Shown piece by piece: positions 32,860-41,531 of a DNA stretch of 64,000 bases. Made by a program: the position numbers and the translations under genes. The notes under the pieces are model-generated. The model searched no databases. It saw nothing but the letters and a program-made list of their open reading frames with translations, and was not told the DNA's origin. The stretch is taken from contig NZ_JAJNMU010000016.1 of NCBI RefSeq assembly GCF_022458865.1, forward strand, positions 62,001 through 126,000, read 5' to 3'. How positions within the stretch are numbered: position 1 is the first letter of the stretch; each line of letters begins with the position of its first letter. This DNA comes from Paenibacillus periandrae. Its GTDB lineage: Bacteria; Bacillota; Bacilli; Paenibacillales; NBRC-103111.

Positions 32860-34914
32860 TTATTTACTTGCAAGTACTTCCAGAAAAGAGCTGGTCGATA
32901 CGTAAGTCGTGCCATTATTAAATTTAAAGTCAAGCGCTACTTCTTTACCCGCCTTAGTCGCTTTGCCGGTAGCCAGGTTAAGGACCACACTGCTGCCATT
33001 GACCGTTACGGTAACTTCTCTGGTGGTAGCTTCATATTTAACCGTACCGCCAATTACATTAACAAAAGTAGAAAGCTGAACCCAGTTCTTACCATCAGAT
33101 TTAGCATCTGTCAGATTAACACCTAATGCATTAGCCAGTCCGAAGAAAACTTCCGTATTATCCATGGTACCTTTGAAATAGCTGGAGCCTGGTCCATATG
33201 CCATTAAAGGAACATCGTCAGCGGTATGAACGCCTGTACTGTCTGTCGTTGGGTTAAGAATACCTTTACGCAAGAAACGATCACGATCCGGATCATCCGG
33301 GTTCGCTAATTTAGCCGGGTTGGCCACGTAGAGACCTTCTTTATTTTTCACAGCCGGTGAAGTTGGAATGGGATCGAATTTGTAATCTTCATAGTAGTCA
33401 GTACCCGATCCGAATACGACCCCCAGCTTACGATCAACATCCGGGCTATCCGGGAAGCCGTCCCCGTTAGAATCTACATAAGTTGGGAATTTGGCCTCTT
33501 CATACGTACGGAAGCCTTCTCTGCCCGATTTGCCGTCACCCTCCCAATACGTTCCGGCCAAGCTAACTGAGTGAGCATGGTCTGCTGTGACTACGATCAT
33601 CGTGTCGCCATTCTTCTCGGCAAATCTCTTGGCAACTCCAAGAGCCTTATCCATCTCAATCGTGTCATAAGCAGCACGTTCCCAATCCATTGGATGAAGC
33701 TGCTTATCGATGCTAGCGCCTTCTACCATCAGGAAGAAGCCATTCTCGTTTTTACTTAGCACTTCAATCGCCTTTGACGTCATATCCCACAAATTCGGTT
33801 GATCTGTAAAGCTTTTTAATTCAGCCGTATTGTTCGTAGAACGGTCGTAATATACACTCATATCTGATGGATGGAACAAGCCAAGCAGCTTATCCGGTGC
33901 ATTAGCAGCTTTTAGCTGAGTTGCGTTCTCAGCGATGGTGTAGCCTTTTTTCTGGAACATATCGAATAAATCCTGATCATCTTTACGTTTGGAGCCCGGT
34001 GTTGATTTAGGCAAGAAGTAAGCAGAGCCTCCACCCAAAATAACTTCCGGCTGCAGCTTGTACAGCATTTCAGCGATTTCCGGCTTGTCTGCACGACGGC
34101 GTGTATGGGAAACAACCGCAGCAGGTGTAGCATCTTCAATTTCGGAAGTCGATACCACGCCTATAGACATTTTCTTACTCCGCTTTAACATCTCAGCCAG
34201 CGTCTCTACCTTCGGATCATCCAGGGAGCTTTCTGTGTTATCCGGATAAATGCCAAGACCGTTTACAGCCGATTTATGACCTGTATTATAAGCACTTGCG
34301 CTGTTCGCAGAATCTGTAACAATAGAATCCATGCCTGAGGTGGTAACTACTGCACGCTGATCAAATTTATCCATTTCCAACAACCCGTTATATTTACCCT
34401 CAGTCATCCCTTTGGACATGACTCTTGAAATGGTAATATCTGGAAACGCCATTCCGTCACCGATGAACAAAATCACATTCTTTGCCTTTTGTCCGCCATT
34501 GTCAGCCAATACAACCTCATATTTAACGGTTTTAGATAATCCATCTGCTTTTACTGCCACTTCATATGTACCCGCTTCGCTAATCATCACATCACGAATC
34601 GTAAATTCCTGGCTCTTGCTTGTGTTCGTTTTTACAAAAGGCTTACCAAAAAACTGCTCGGCATCCTTACCGTTAACCGTGATGCTCACGGAACCCGGCA
34701 TCGTCGTCAAATTGTTCAGTTCGACGCGGAAATCAAATTTGGCGCCGGCAATAAATTTCGCGCGATCAATTGGAGCGATGTACACGGATGGTGCCGCCGC
34801 TTGCTCAGCCGCCTGTACAGTTGAAACGCCAACCGGAAGCAGCTCGGGACTGTTAACCAGTAATCCTCCCGTCAGTGCAATACTTGTAATCAGTTTTAAA
34901 GTCTTGGTTTTCAT
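32860..34914 (-). CDS. Secreted alkaline phosphatase with C-terminal stalk-like domain
   Basis: A 684-residue exported enzyme. A signal peptide occupies residues 1-35. A beta-rich domain (about 40-145) precedes the phosphatase domain, which has NVILFIGDGMAFPD, the catalytic Ser in VTDSANSASAYNTGHKS, then EGASIDKQLHPMDW and TADHAHSVSL that hold zinc ligands. The last 80 residues resemble the copper-amine-oxidase-type stalk domain (FNNGTTYVSTSSFLEVL). It releases phosphate from organic esters outside the cell with two zinc and one magnesium ion. It is the first gene of a unit that continues into the lipoprotein/ABC genes. A Pho-box-like set of repeats lies upstream. Confidence 0.9.
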   Translation of the reverse strand: MKTKTLKLITSIALTGGLLVNSPELLPVGVSTVQAAEQAAAPSVYIAPIDRAKFIAGAKFDFRVELNNLTTMPGSVSITVNGKDAEQFFGKPFVKTNTSKSQEFTIRDVMISEAGTYEVAVKADGLSKTVKYEVVLADNGGQKAKNVILFIGDGMAFPDITISRVMSKGMTEGKYNGLLEMDKFDQRAVVTTSGMDSIVTDSANSASAYNTGHKSAVNGLGIYPDNTESSLDDPKVETLAEMLKRSKKMSIGVVSTSEIEDATPAAVVSHTRRRADKPEIAEMLYKLQPEVILGGGSAYFLPKSTPGSKRKDDQDLFDMFQKKGYTIAENATQLKAANAPDKLLGLFHPSDMSVYYDRSTNNTAELKSFTDQPNLWDMTSKAIEVLSKNENGFFLMVEGASIDKQLHPMDWERAAYDTIEMDKALGVAKRFAEKNGDTMIVVTADHAHSVSLAGTYWEGDGKSGREGFRTYEEAKFPTYVDSNGDGFPDSPDVDRKLGVVFGSGTDYYEDYKFDPIPTSPAVKNKEGLYVANPAKLANPDDPDRDRFLRKGILNPTTDSTGVHTADDVPLMAYGPGSSYFKGTMDNTEVFFGLANALGVNLTDAKSDGKNWVQLSTFVNVIGGTVKYEATTREVTVTVNGSSVVLNLATGKATKAGKEVALDFKFNNGTTYVSTSSFLEVLASK

Positions 34915-35041
34915 TCTGACTCAACACCTCCAACAGTTTTGGCCAAACATATGTATGAAATGGACATATGTTCAATTGTAACTATCAAAGATTTATCGGA
35001 ATGCCTGCTTACATTATCACTATGTAAAATTTAATCGAGAG

Positions 35042-35071
35042 TATCAACTGAATGTAAAATGCAGCTGTAAA
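35042..35071 (-). promoter_or_regulatory. Possible PhoP box upstream of the alkaline phosphatase
   Basis: On the minus strand TTTACA, TTTACA and TTGATA occur 13 and 11 bases apart, similar to the direct TT[ACT]ACA repeats bound by PhoP in Bacillus. Two of three copies fit well and the spacing is only roughly right. Confidence 0.35.
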
Positions 35072-35107
35072 CAGATTCCAGAGCCTCCTGCTTGTAGCTG
35101 GCAAAAG

Positions 35108-35317
35108 TTAAGTATGATACGCTCCGCTTGGCTCATTCAGTACCCATTCCAGCATCATAATCATGGACTCCAACTGCTCAGCCTTTGAACGAAGCCTATC
35201 GATTTTCCCCTCGCTCTCTGGATTGCTCTGCTGTAGATTCGCCAGATCAGCCTCTGCCGACTTCAGCTGAACAACCAGCTCATTGCGTTTTCTTTTAATT
35301 TGATCCTCGGTTCTCAT
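35108..35317 (-). CDS. Small coiled-coil protein, 69 residues
   Basis: A highly charged helical protein. From residue 5 to 60 it shows heptad-like spacing of Leu and Ile (KRKRNELVVQLKSAEADLAN, then KIDRLRSKAEQLESMIMMLE), indicating a coiled coil. TTGGAGG lies 9 bases before the ATG. It has no enzymatic motif, and I do not recognise a family. It is probably a short cytosolic protein; location between the phosphatase and the P450 relic tells little. Confidence 0.65.
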   Translation of the reverse strand: MRTEDQIKRKRNELVVQLKSAEADLANLQQSNPESEGKIDRLRSKAEQLESMIMMLEWVLNEPSGAYHT

Positions 35318-35514
35318 ATGATCCCAACCTCCAATTAGTTAAGCAGATGGTTAACATCATAACGAAAAAACTATCGTTCGTAAAACTTTCATACGATTTC
35401 ATTGTGATAGGTCCATTTCCGGGTAAACAAAGGTATAGCCCAGATATAGGTGGGAAATAATAACACCTTTCCATACGCTATATGATTACCTAGTACCCGG
35501 ACTTGCCATTCGTG

Positions 35515-35641
35515 ATAAGAAAAGCTTCTGATCGAAGCCTATTCGGTGAAGATACATCCGTGTTTTACATGTAGCTTTTCTGGCAATATCAGAATATTCA
35601 GCTCCGCTGAAAACTTAGAAATTCTGATATTATAAAAAAGA
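35515..35641 (+). repeat. Dispersed two-hairpin element (family B), copy 2
   Basis: Matches copy 1 nearly throughout, including the AATATCAGAAT/ATTCTGATATT stem and the AGAAAAGC/GCTTTTCT outer stem. The inner arm of hairpin 1 differs (TACAT pairs with ATGTA instead). The element ends at the AGGAGG of the P450 relic. The remainder of 35318-35514 shows no gene. Confidence 0.85.
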
Positions 35642-35656
35642 GGAGGAATCAAGCTT

Positions 35657-36629
35657 GTGAGTATCTTATTAACCCCGGAGCTGCTTAGAAATCCATATCC
35701 CATGTATGATCAAATGCGCTCAGGACAGCCCGTTGCTTATATGGAAGCTATGAAGTTCTGGTCCGTGTTCGGCTATGAGGATGTACGGACCGTGCTTTCC
35801 GATCAAGCCCGCTTCTCTTCCGGCCACGGCAATGGAGAAAGTCCTGAACCTGCCGGTTATCGTCATAGCCGAGCTGCTGGGAATACCAAGCGAGGATCGC
35901 GACCGGTTCAAGCATTGGTCCGACGAGGTCGTAGCCTCAGCAAATGCCGTAGTTGGAGAAGTTAATGCCGAGTCCCAGCAAGCACTCATGGAAATGCACG
36001 CTTATTTCCGCGAGATCATAGCCAAACGCCGCATTCATCCTCAGGATGATCTGGTTAGCGCATTACTGCTGGCTGAGGAGGAGCAGCAGCAGCTGTCCGA
36101 GCATGACATCTTAGCTTTTTGTTCGCTGCTGCTTGTCGCAGGCAATGAAACAACTACCAATTTGATCGGCAATGCCGTTCTTACCTTGTTGGAGCATCCT
36201 GAGCAATGGGATCAGCTTCGCAATGACCCGCAGCTTCTTCCGTCTGCGATTGAAGAGGTGCTTCGTTATCGCTCCCCTGTTCAAGCGATGTTTCGTACGG
36301 CCAAGGAGGAATTAGAGATTGGTGGACAAACGATTGCAGCAGGCAGCCGGGTCGTTGCCTGGATTGGATCGGCAAACCGTGACGAACAAAAATTTATGAA
36401 TGCCCATACGTTCGACATCACACGAAATCCGAATCCGCATATTGCGTTTGGCCATGGCATCCACTTCTGTCTCGGCGCACCGCTTGCACGTCTGGAAGCC
36501 CGGGTTGCAATTAGAGTCATTCTGGATCGACTTCCGAACCTGCAGCGGATCAATCAGGATTTGCTTCGGCCGGCACGCGGATTTATCGTTCATGGAGTAG
36601 AAAGCTTGCCTTTGAGGTTCCATTATTAA
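35657..36629 (+). pseudogene. Cytochrome P450, disrupted by an internal deletion and frameshift
   Basis: The first 55 codons (GTG start after AGGAGGAATC) encode a P450 N-terminus (LLRNPYPMYDQMRSGQPVAY, then RTVLSDQARFSSGHG). The frame then changes at about 35825, and the sequence jumps to LNLPVIVIAELLGIPSEDRD. Normally some 80 residues covering the B to F helices stand between these points. The rest is intact: AGNETTTN in helix I, EEVLRYR (ExxR) and the haem loop FGHGIHFCLGAPLARLEARV with its Cys. Because a large segment is missing, this is not a sequencing error. A complete family member would have about 400 residues. It is probably recently inactivated. Confidence 0.8.
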
Positions 36630-36741
36630 GGCTGCGGCTCATGCAAAGGCTTCGTGTTCGTTGGCAAGCCGACGGCGCGAGGCTTTTTGGGATGATTCCG
36701 CTCTCTGGATAATCGCAGGGATTATACATTTTATACAATGA

Positions 36742-36771
36742 TTGCAATATAGCTGTAAATTGTGATATGAT
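36742..36771 (+). promoter_or_regulatory. Promoter candidate of helD
   Basis: TTGCAA (36742-36747) and TATGAT (36766-36771) are 18 bases apart, about 50 bases before the start codon. Confidence 0.5.
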
Positions 36772-36819
36772 ATCCGTCCTGTCTAACACAATATGAACGG
36801 AATGAGCGGAGGTTATCAC

Positions 36820-38973
36820 TTGGAAATCAGCATGCAAAACGCATATGACGAGGAAATGAAACGGTTGGCGGACACGTTCGCGGAAATTGACCGACAGCTG
36901 CAGGAACTGGCCAGTATTCCGCCCTACACCGGCCATGATCACACCGAACAGGTGCTGGATTCGATACGTGATTCAAGGCGGCGTAATCTGGCTGTTGCTC
37001 AGAGCGAGCCTTATTTTGGCAGGCTTGATTTTCAGGAAAGCGGTCACAAGGAGCCTATCCCTCTTTATATTGGCAAGGTTGGCGTTGAGAAGGATTTGAC
37101 GCTGGAGCTGATGGTCGTCGATTGGCGTGCACCGGTTGCATCCCTTTTCTATTCGTACACAGGAGGATTGGATGCTACTCAATACGATTCCCCTGATGGA
37201 CTAGTGGAAGGCCTTGTGTTTTTAAAACGAAATCTTGTCATTCGCAAACAAATTCTCCAGCGGGTAGTCGATACATTCGATCGAAACGGCGACAACATGG
37301 CAGTAACTGATGAATTCCTGCTCTACCGATTGGGAGAAAACAAGGATAATAAGCTGCGCGACATCGTTTCCACGATTCAGTCCGAGCAGGATTCGATTAT
37401 CCGTGCTGTCAAGAACAGCGCTTTGCTCATACAGGGTGTCGCTGGAAGCGGTAAAACAACGGTGGCTTTGCATCGACTCGCCTATCTGCTGTATCAATAC
37501 CGCGATCAGGTTCGTGCTGAACGCATGATCATTTTCGCCCCTAACCGCATGTTTCTCGATTATATTTCAGGCGTGCTTCCAGAGCTTGGTGTCGGCGATA
37601 TTCAGCAAACTACATTTAGTGACTGGGCGCTGGAGCTATTGGAGCATGAGGTGAAGCTGATCGATACCTCGGAACAATTGCGCTACTGGTTTCAAACCGG
37701 ACCAGGCCGTCCTGTAATGAACGACGCTGCTCCGGGCCGCTGGAAGGGCTCTATTAGGTTCATGCAATGGCTGGAGCAGGCACTGGAGCAATTCGAAGCG
37801 TCTGCAGCGCCTCATGCAGATTACAGCCCATGGGACGGTGTCAAGCTGAGCAAGCAGACGATGCGTCAATGGTATGAGGTAGAATACAAGCATGATCCTT
37901 TAATGAAACGGCGCGAGCGTGTGATGGCGCGCGTTAAACGGTGGCAGGAAATGGAGCTTGAGAAGGTATGGGAGGTTCATCTGAAAAAGGACTATAAGAA
38001 AAAGGCTTCCAGTCGGCTGCGCGACTATGCCAAGCATTGGACGGCCTATACCCCCTTTACGTTCTATAAAGAGCTGTTCCAAACCACGGGTAAGCCAGCT
38101 TATTTGTCCGTCGAGCTTTACAATGAAATACCTAAGGAATTGCTGGCCTCTACAGAAGCGCACCTTAAGAAAAAGCGTGTTCAGCCCGAGGATTTGGCTG
38201 CCCTACTCTTCATTCGCAGCAAATTTCAAGGTATCCATGGAGATCTGACCTTTGACCACACGGTCATTGATGAAGCCCAGGATTTTTCACCCTTTCAGGT
38301 AGCTTTGTTAAATCTGCATACCCGCAACCAATCGTTTACGATTTTGGGAGACCTGTCCCAAGGGATTCATGCCTATCAAGGAATTCGTAAATGGGATGAG
38401 TTTACGGCGCTTTTTGAAGAAGGTAAAACGGCTTATTTTCAATTGGATCGCAGCTATCGCTCTACGATGGAAATCATATATTTTGCCAATGAGGTATTAA
38501 AGCTTGGTCTGGAGCAGCCTGCAGCGTTAGCCATTCCCGTGTTCCGCAGCGGGGACCCGGTCCAAATTGTTCAGGTGGATGAAGCCAAGCTGACGGCCTC
38601 CATCATCACTGCTGTCCAGAAGTTGCAAACCGGAGAAATTTCAACGGTAGCGATTCTTGTGCGTACCGAGGCACGCAGCGAAGCGCTTCATAAGAAGCTT
38701 AATGCGGCGGGTTTGTCAGTCAATCTAATCGCGGCAGGTCAACAGCATTATGAAGGTGGTATTTCCATCGTTCCGACCTTTATGGCTAAAGGACTCGAAT
38801 TCGATGCCGTATTGATCATTGATGTAGATGATGTTCATTATCCTGCTACCGAGCAGGATGCCAAGCTGCTGTATGTGGGCTGCACCCGCGCTTTGCATTC
38901 ACTGCAGATTTGGTATGATGGGACGGCTTCACCCTTAGTTGATCCGATACAAGGTGATTTTGTAATAAGATAA
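36820..38973 (+). CDS. helD: HelD-like RNA polymerase recycling helicase
   Basis: A 717-residue superfamily 1 helicase. The N-terminal coiled coil (about residues 1-60) is rich in charged residues. Walker A is GVAGSGKTTVALHRLAYLL near residue 208, motif II is VIDEAQDFSPFQ, motif III is TILGDLSQGIHAY, motif IV includes the Arg in LDRSYRSTMEI, and late motifs are FMAKGLEFDAVLI and LYVGCTRALH. In Bacillus HelD removes stalled RNA polymerase from nucleic acid. The TTG start at 36820 has GGAGG 7 bases before it; the ATG at 36793 has no binding site. The gene is monocistronic with a long 3' region. Confidence 0.85.
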   Translation: MEISMQNAYDEEMKRLADTFAEIDRQLQELASIPPYTGHDHTEQVLDSIRDSRRRNLAVAQSEPYFGRLDFQESGHKEPIPLYIGKVGVEKDLTLELMVVDWRAPVASLFYSYTGGLDATQYDSPDGLVEGLVFLKRNLVIRKQILQRVVDTFDRNGDNMAVTDEFLLYRLGENKDNKLRDIVSTIQSEQDSIIRAVKNSALLIQGVAGSGKTTVALHRLAYLLYQYRDQVRAERMIIFAPNRMFLDYISGVLPELGVGDIQQTTFSDWALELLEHEVKLIDTSEQLRYWFQTGPGRPVMNDAAPGRWKGSIRFMQWLEQALEQFEASAAPHADYSPWDGVKLSKQTMRQWYEVEYKHDPLMKRRERVMARVKRWQEMELEKVWEVHLKKDYKKKASSRLRDYAKHWTAYTPFTFYKELFQTTGKPAYLSVELYNEIPKELLASTEAHLKKKRVQPEDLAALLFIRSKFQGIHGDLTFDHTVIDEAQDFSPFQVALLNLHTRNQSFTILGDLSQGIHAYQGIRKWDEFTALFEEGKTAYFQLDRSYRSTMEIIYFANEVLKLGLEQPAALAIPVFRSGDPVQIVQVDEAKLTASIITAVQKLQTGEISTVAILVRTEARSEALHKKLNAAGLSVNLIAAGQQHYEGGISIVPTFMAKGLEFDAVLIIDVDDVHYPATEQDAKLLYVGCTRALHSLQIWYDGTASPLVDPIQGDFVIR

Positions 38974-39039
38974 GCCCATTTCACCAGTACTAAATCTTAT
39001 GGTGATTGCTTGTCTAAACCCATACCTTGGTGCGTTGGC

Positions 39040-39158
39040 GAGGACATGGGTATGGGGCTGCAGCCGTTGTTGAAGTCGTGTTCCATTAATTAGACTCGGA
39101 GGTGGGAACACGACTTCAAAGACGGCCCGTAAACTTTCCACCCCACACCCATGTCCTC
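39040..39158. repeat. Long nested inverted repeat in a 415-base gap
   Basis: Outer arms GAGGACATGGGTATGGGG (39040-39057) and CCCCACACCCATGTCCTC (39141-39158) match at 17 of 18 positions. Inner arms (39064-39084 and 39105-39125) match at 19 of 21. A 20-base loop closes the structure. The gap 38974-39388 contains this, a terminator, and no reading frame I can support. Confidence 0.8.
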
Positions 39159-39312
39159 TATTCATCCTTTTTTGCTGGCTGTCACTTCATACATAAACCT
39201 AAAAGTCGATCTGCCTTACGATCTTTAATAAACGAGAACCCCTTTGTAGTAGTTCAGCTGTGAACCCAGCCTAACTACATCCCGCAGGAGTCATCAACAC
39301 CTGAATACGTGT

Positions 39313-39355
39313 AAAAGCCCGTCCCAAGCAGCTTGACTGCAAGGACGGGCTTTTT
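39313..39355. terminator. Bidirectional terminator
   Basis: AAAGCCCGTCC and GGACGGGCTTT form a perfect stem with T runs on both strands. It ends the 2-hydroxyacid dehydrogenase gene on the minus strand and, with a long 3' region, helD. Confidence 0.85.
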
Positions 39356-39388
39356 GTATGGATTGGCTGTAATATCTGCCTATGACGG

Positions 39389-40381
39389 TTATACTTTACC
39401 TACGCCTTGCAGTTCCTGAACAACATACGCTTCGCCGCCGGTTAATGCACCCACGAGATTTTTAGCGGCCAGCATGGCCATATCATATCGCGTTTTATCA
39501 GTGGCAGAGCCAATATGCGGCAAGGTAACGACGTTCGGCATTTTGAGCAGCGGATTGTCGATCGGAGTTGGCTCCACTTCGAACACATCAAGGCCCGCGC
39601 CACGAATCGTTCCGTTGTTCAAAGCTTCGATCAACGCCTGCTCATCTATCGTTGCACCACGCGATGCATTAATGAAGAACGCTGTTGGCTTCATTAGACT
39701 AAATTGCTCTTTACCGATCATACGCTCCGTCTCTGGTGTCAATGGAGTAATAATGACGACATAATCCGACTCGACCAACAGCTCATTCAAGGAGCAGTAG
39801 CGAGCACCATACTTGTCCTCAACTTCCTGCTTGCGGCTGCGGCTATAATACAGCAGATTCATATCAAAGCCGTGCACAGCCCGCTTAGCAATCGCCTCAC
39901 CGATCCGTCCCATGCCTATAATCCCAACAGTAGCATGATGAACGTCCATTCCAAACAGCTCGGTGCCTTTTACAGCGCCTTTTTGCCATTTACCAGCCTT
40001 TACAAAAGCATCAAGCTCTGCAATTCTTCTGCCTGCACTCAGCATGAGCGCAAACACAAGATCCGCAACCGTTCCGTCCAGAACGTATGGAGTGTGCGTG
40101 CCAAGTACGCCTCTTGCCTTCATAGCCTCCAGATCAAAATGATTGTAACCAACCGAAGACGAGCTGACTACGCGCAGCTTGGGAGCACGATCCAGCAGAT
40201 CGGTATCAACAGCCCCTCCAGAGAGGAATACGCCTTCTGCATCCGTAATCTTTTCCAGCATTTCAGCACGAGGCATCGTGCCTTCCTTGTCCCAGTAAGT
40301 ACAGTCACAATGCTCGTTCAAATAATGTTGAACCGCTTCCGGCACTTTTTGCGTGATAAGAACCTTTGGTTTTGCTGACAT
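39389..40381 (-). CDS. D-isomer-specific 2-hydroxyacid dehydrogenase
   Basis: A 330-residue NAD(P)-dependent dehydrogenase, probably a glyoxylate/hydroxypyruvate or gluconate 2-ketoreductase. The cofactor motif is VGIIGMGRIGEAIAKR near residue 148. The catalytic Arg is in INASRGATIDEQ, the Glu in DVFEVEPTP and the His in LPHIGSATDKTR. The upstream gene is larE (45 bases), in the same direction, so the two share an operon. The physiological 2-keto acid is uncertain; the neighbourhood suggests lactate-type hydroxy acids, but this is inference. Confidence 0.85.
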   Translation of the reverse strand: MSAKPKVLITQKVPEAVQHYLNEHCDCTYWDKEGTMPRAEMLEKITDAEGVFLSGGAVDTDLLDRAPKLRVVSSSSVGYNHFDLEAMKARGVLGTHTPYVLDGTVADLVFALMLSAGRRIAELDAFVKAGKWQKGAVKGTELFGMDVHHATVGIIGMGRIGEAIAKRAVHGFDMNLLYYSRSRKQEVEDKYGARYCSLNELLVESDYVVIITPLTPETERMIGKEQFSLMKPTAFFINASRGATIDEQALIEALNNGTIRGAGLDVFEVEPTPIDNPLLKMPNVVTLPHIGSATDKTRYDMAMLAAKNLVGALTGGEAYVVQELQGVGKV

Positions 40382-40426
40382 TTTCTTTCCTCCAGATATT
40401 GGTTTTATGGTATCCAGTTACTTAAG

Positions 40427-41266
40427 CTATACGGTTTCGGCATGAACAGATTGCTGAGCGGGACTTAGTACTTCGTTCAAGCTTCCTGAGCGGTAGCCCT
40501 TTAAATCCATCGTCACGTAAGCGTAGCCGATTTCTTTCAGCTTGGCATGTACGGTTTCAGCTACAGCCAGCACCTCGGGCAGATCTGCGGCAGGCACTTC
40601 GATACGAGCGAGATTTTCATGCTGTCTGACCCGCACTTGACGGAATCCGAGTTGAATCAGGAAATCCTCTGCCTGATCGATCATCGACAGCTTTAAAGCT
40701 GTAATCGCTTCCCCGTATGGTATTCTTGAAGACAGGCAAGCAAATGAAGGCTTATCCCATGTACGCAGCCCAAACTGACGGGAAAGATGGCGGATTTCCG
40801 ATTTTTTAATACCCGCTTCCAGCAGCGGCGCTCGCACCCCTTGGTCATGAGCAGCTTGAAGTCCAGGGCGGTGTTCACCCAAATCATCGGCAATTGCACC
40901 AAATATAACGTGATGATAGCCTTTTTTCTCTGCAATCGGAATCAAATGCTCGAATAATGAATTTTTGCAAAAATAACAACGGTTCGTCGGATTCTCGGCA
41001 TATCCAGGAATATCCAACTCACTTGTATGAATAACCTCATGCGGCGCATTAAGCTCCTTGGCCAGCAGAATGGCCTCTTCCTTCTCCCGAACGGGATACG
41101 TTTCGGAATCTGCAGTTATCGCCAAAACACGCTCAGGACCTAAAAACTCCAAAGCTGCTTTTAATAGAAAAGCACTATCCACGCCGCCGGAAAAAGCGAC
41201 GACGACCCGATCCATCTCACGTAAAATGCGACCCAGCTCTTCATATTTCTGTTCGATCGTTTGCAT
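40427..41266 (-). CDS. larE: LarE-type ATP-dependent sacrificial sulfur transferase
   Basis: A 279-residue PP-loop ATP pyrophosphatase. The P-loop is VVAFSGGVDSAFLLKAA near residue 22. NRCYFCKNSLFEHL and PSFACLSSRIPYGEAI are LarE hallmarks; the Cys in the second is expected to give up its sulfur in building the nickel-pincer cofactor of lactate racemase. No larA, larB or larC lies in the window. Upstream are three hairpin repeats that end next to AAGGAGG. It is followed by the 2-hydroxyacid dehydrogenase in the same operon. Confidence 0.85.
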   Translation of the reverse strand: MQTIEQKYEELGRILREMDRVVVAFSGGVDSAFLLKAALEFLGPERVLAITADSETYPVREKEEAILLAKELNAPHEVIHTSELDIPGYAENPTNRCYFCKNSLFEHLIPIAEKKGYHHVIFGAIADDLGEHRPGLQAAHDQGVRAPLLEAGIKKSEIRHLSRQFGLRTWDKPSFACLSSRIPYGEAITALKLSMIDQAEDFLIQLGFRQVRVRQHENLARIEVPAADLPEVLAVAETVHAKLKEIGYAYVTMDLKGYRSGSLNEVLSPAQQSVHAETV

Positions 41267-41282
41267 GGAAATCCCTCCTTAG

Positions 41283-41388
41283 AGTTTTGCTTGTGCAAAA
41301 CTATCTTCGTAAGCATTTGCTTCAGAGTTTTGCTAATGCAAAACTTTCTTCGTAAGCATTTGCTTTAGAGTTTTGCTTTCGCAAAACT
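41283..41388 (-). repeat. Tandem hairpin repeat array upstream of larE (family A)
   Basis: Three hairpins AGTTTTGC-NNNN-GCAAAACT with different loops (41283-41302, 41326-41345, 41369-41388), period 43, separated by ATGCTTACGAAG on the coding strand. The array ends two bases before the larE Shine-Dalgarno sequence AAGGAGG. Confidence 0.9.
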
Positions 41389-41469
41389 ATCTTCGTAAGC
41401 ATTACAACGTATTTCAGCTTCCGGAACTCCGGTCAGCCTGGCCATTAGGGTATTGCTGTATAAGTAAAA

Positions 41470-41488
41470 CGGGACTTTTGGAATCCCG
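41470..41488 (-). terminator. Terminator of the EAL-domain gene
   Basis: On the minus strand CGGGA and TCCCG frame a 9-base loop and are followed by TTTTAC. The stem is short but correctly placed after the gene ending at 41532. Confidence 0.5.
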
Positions 41489-41531
41489 CTTTATTATAGT
41501 CCTTTTTACACTCAAGAAAAAGAGCAAATTT

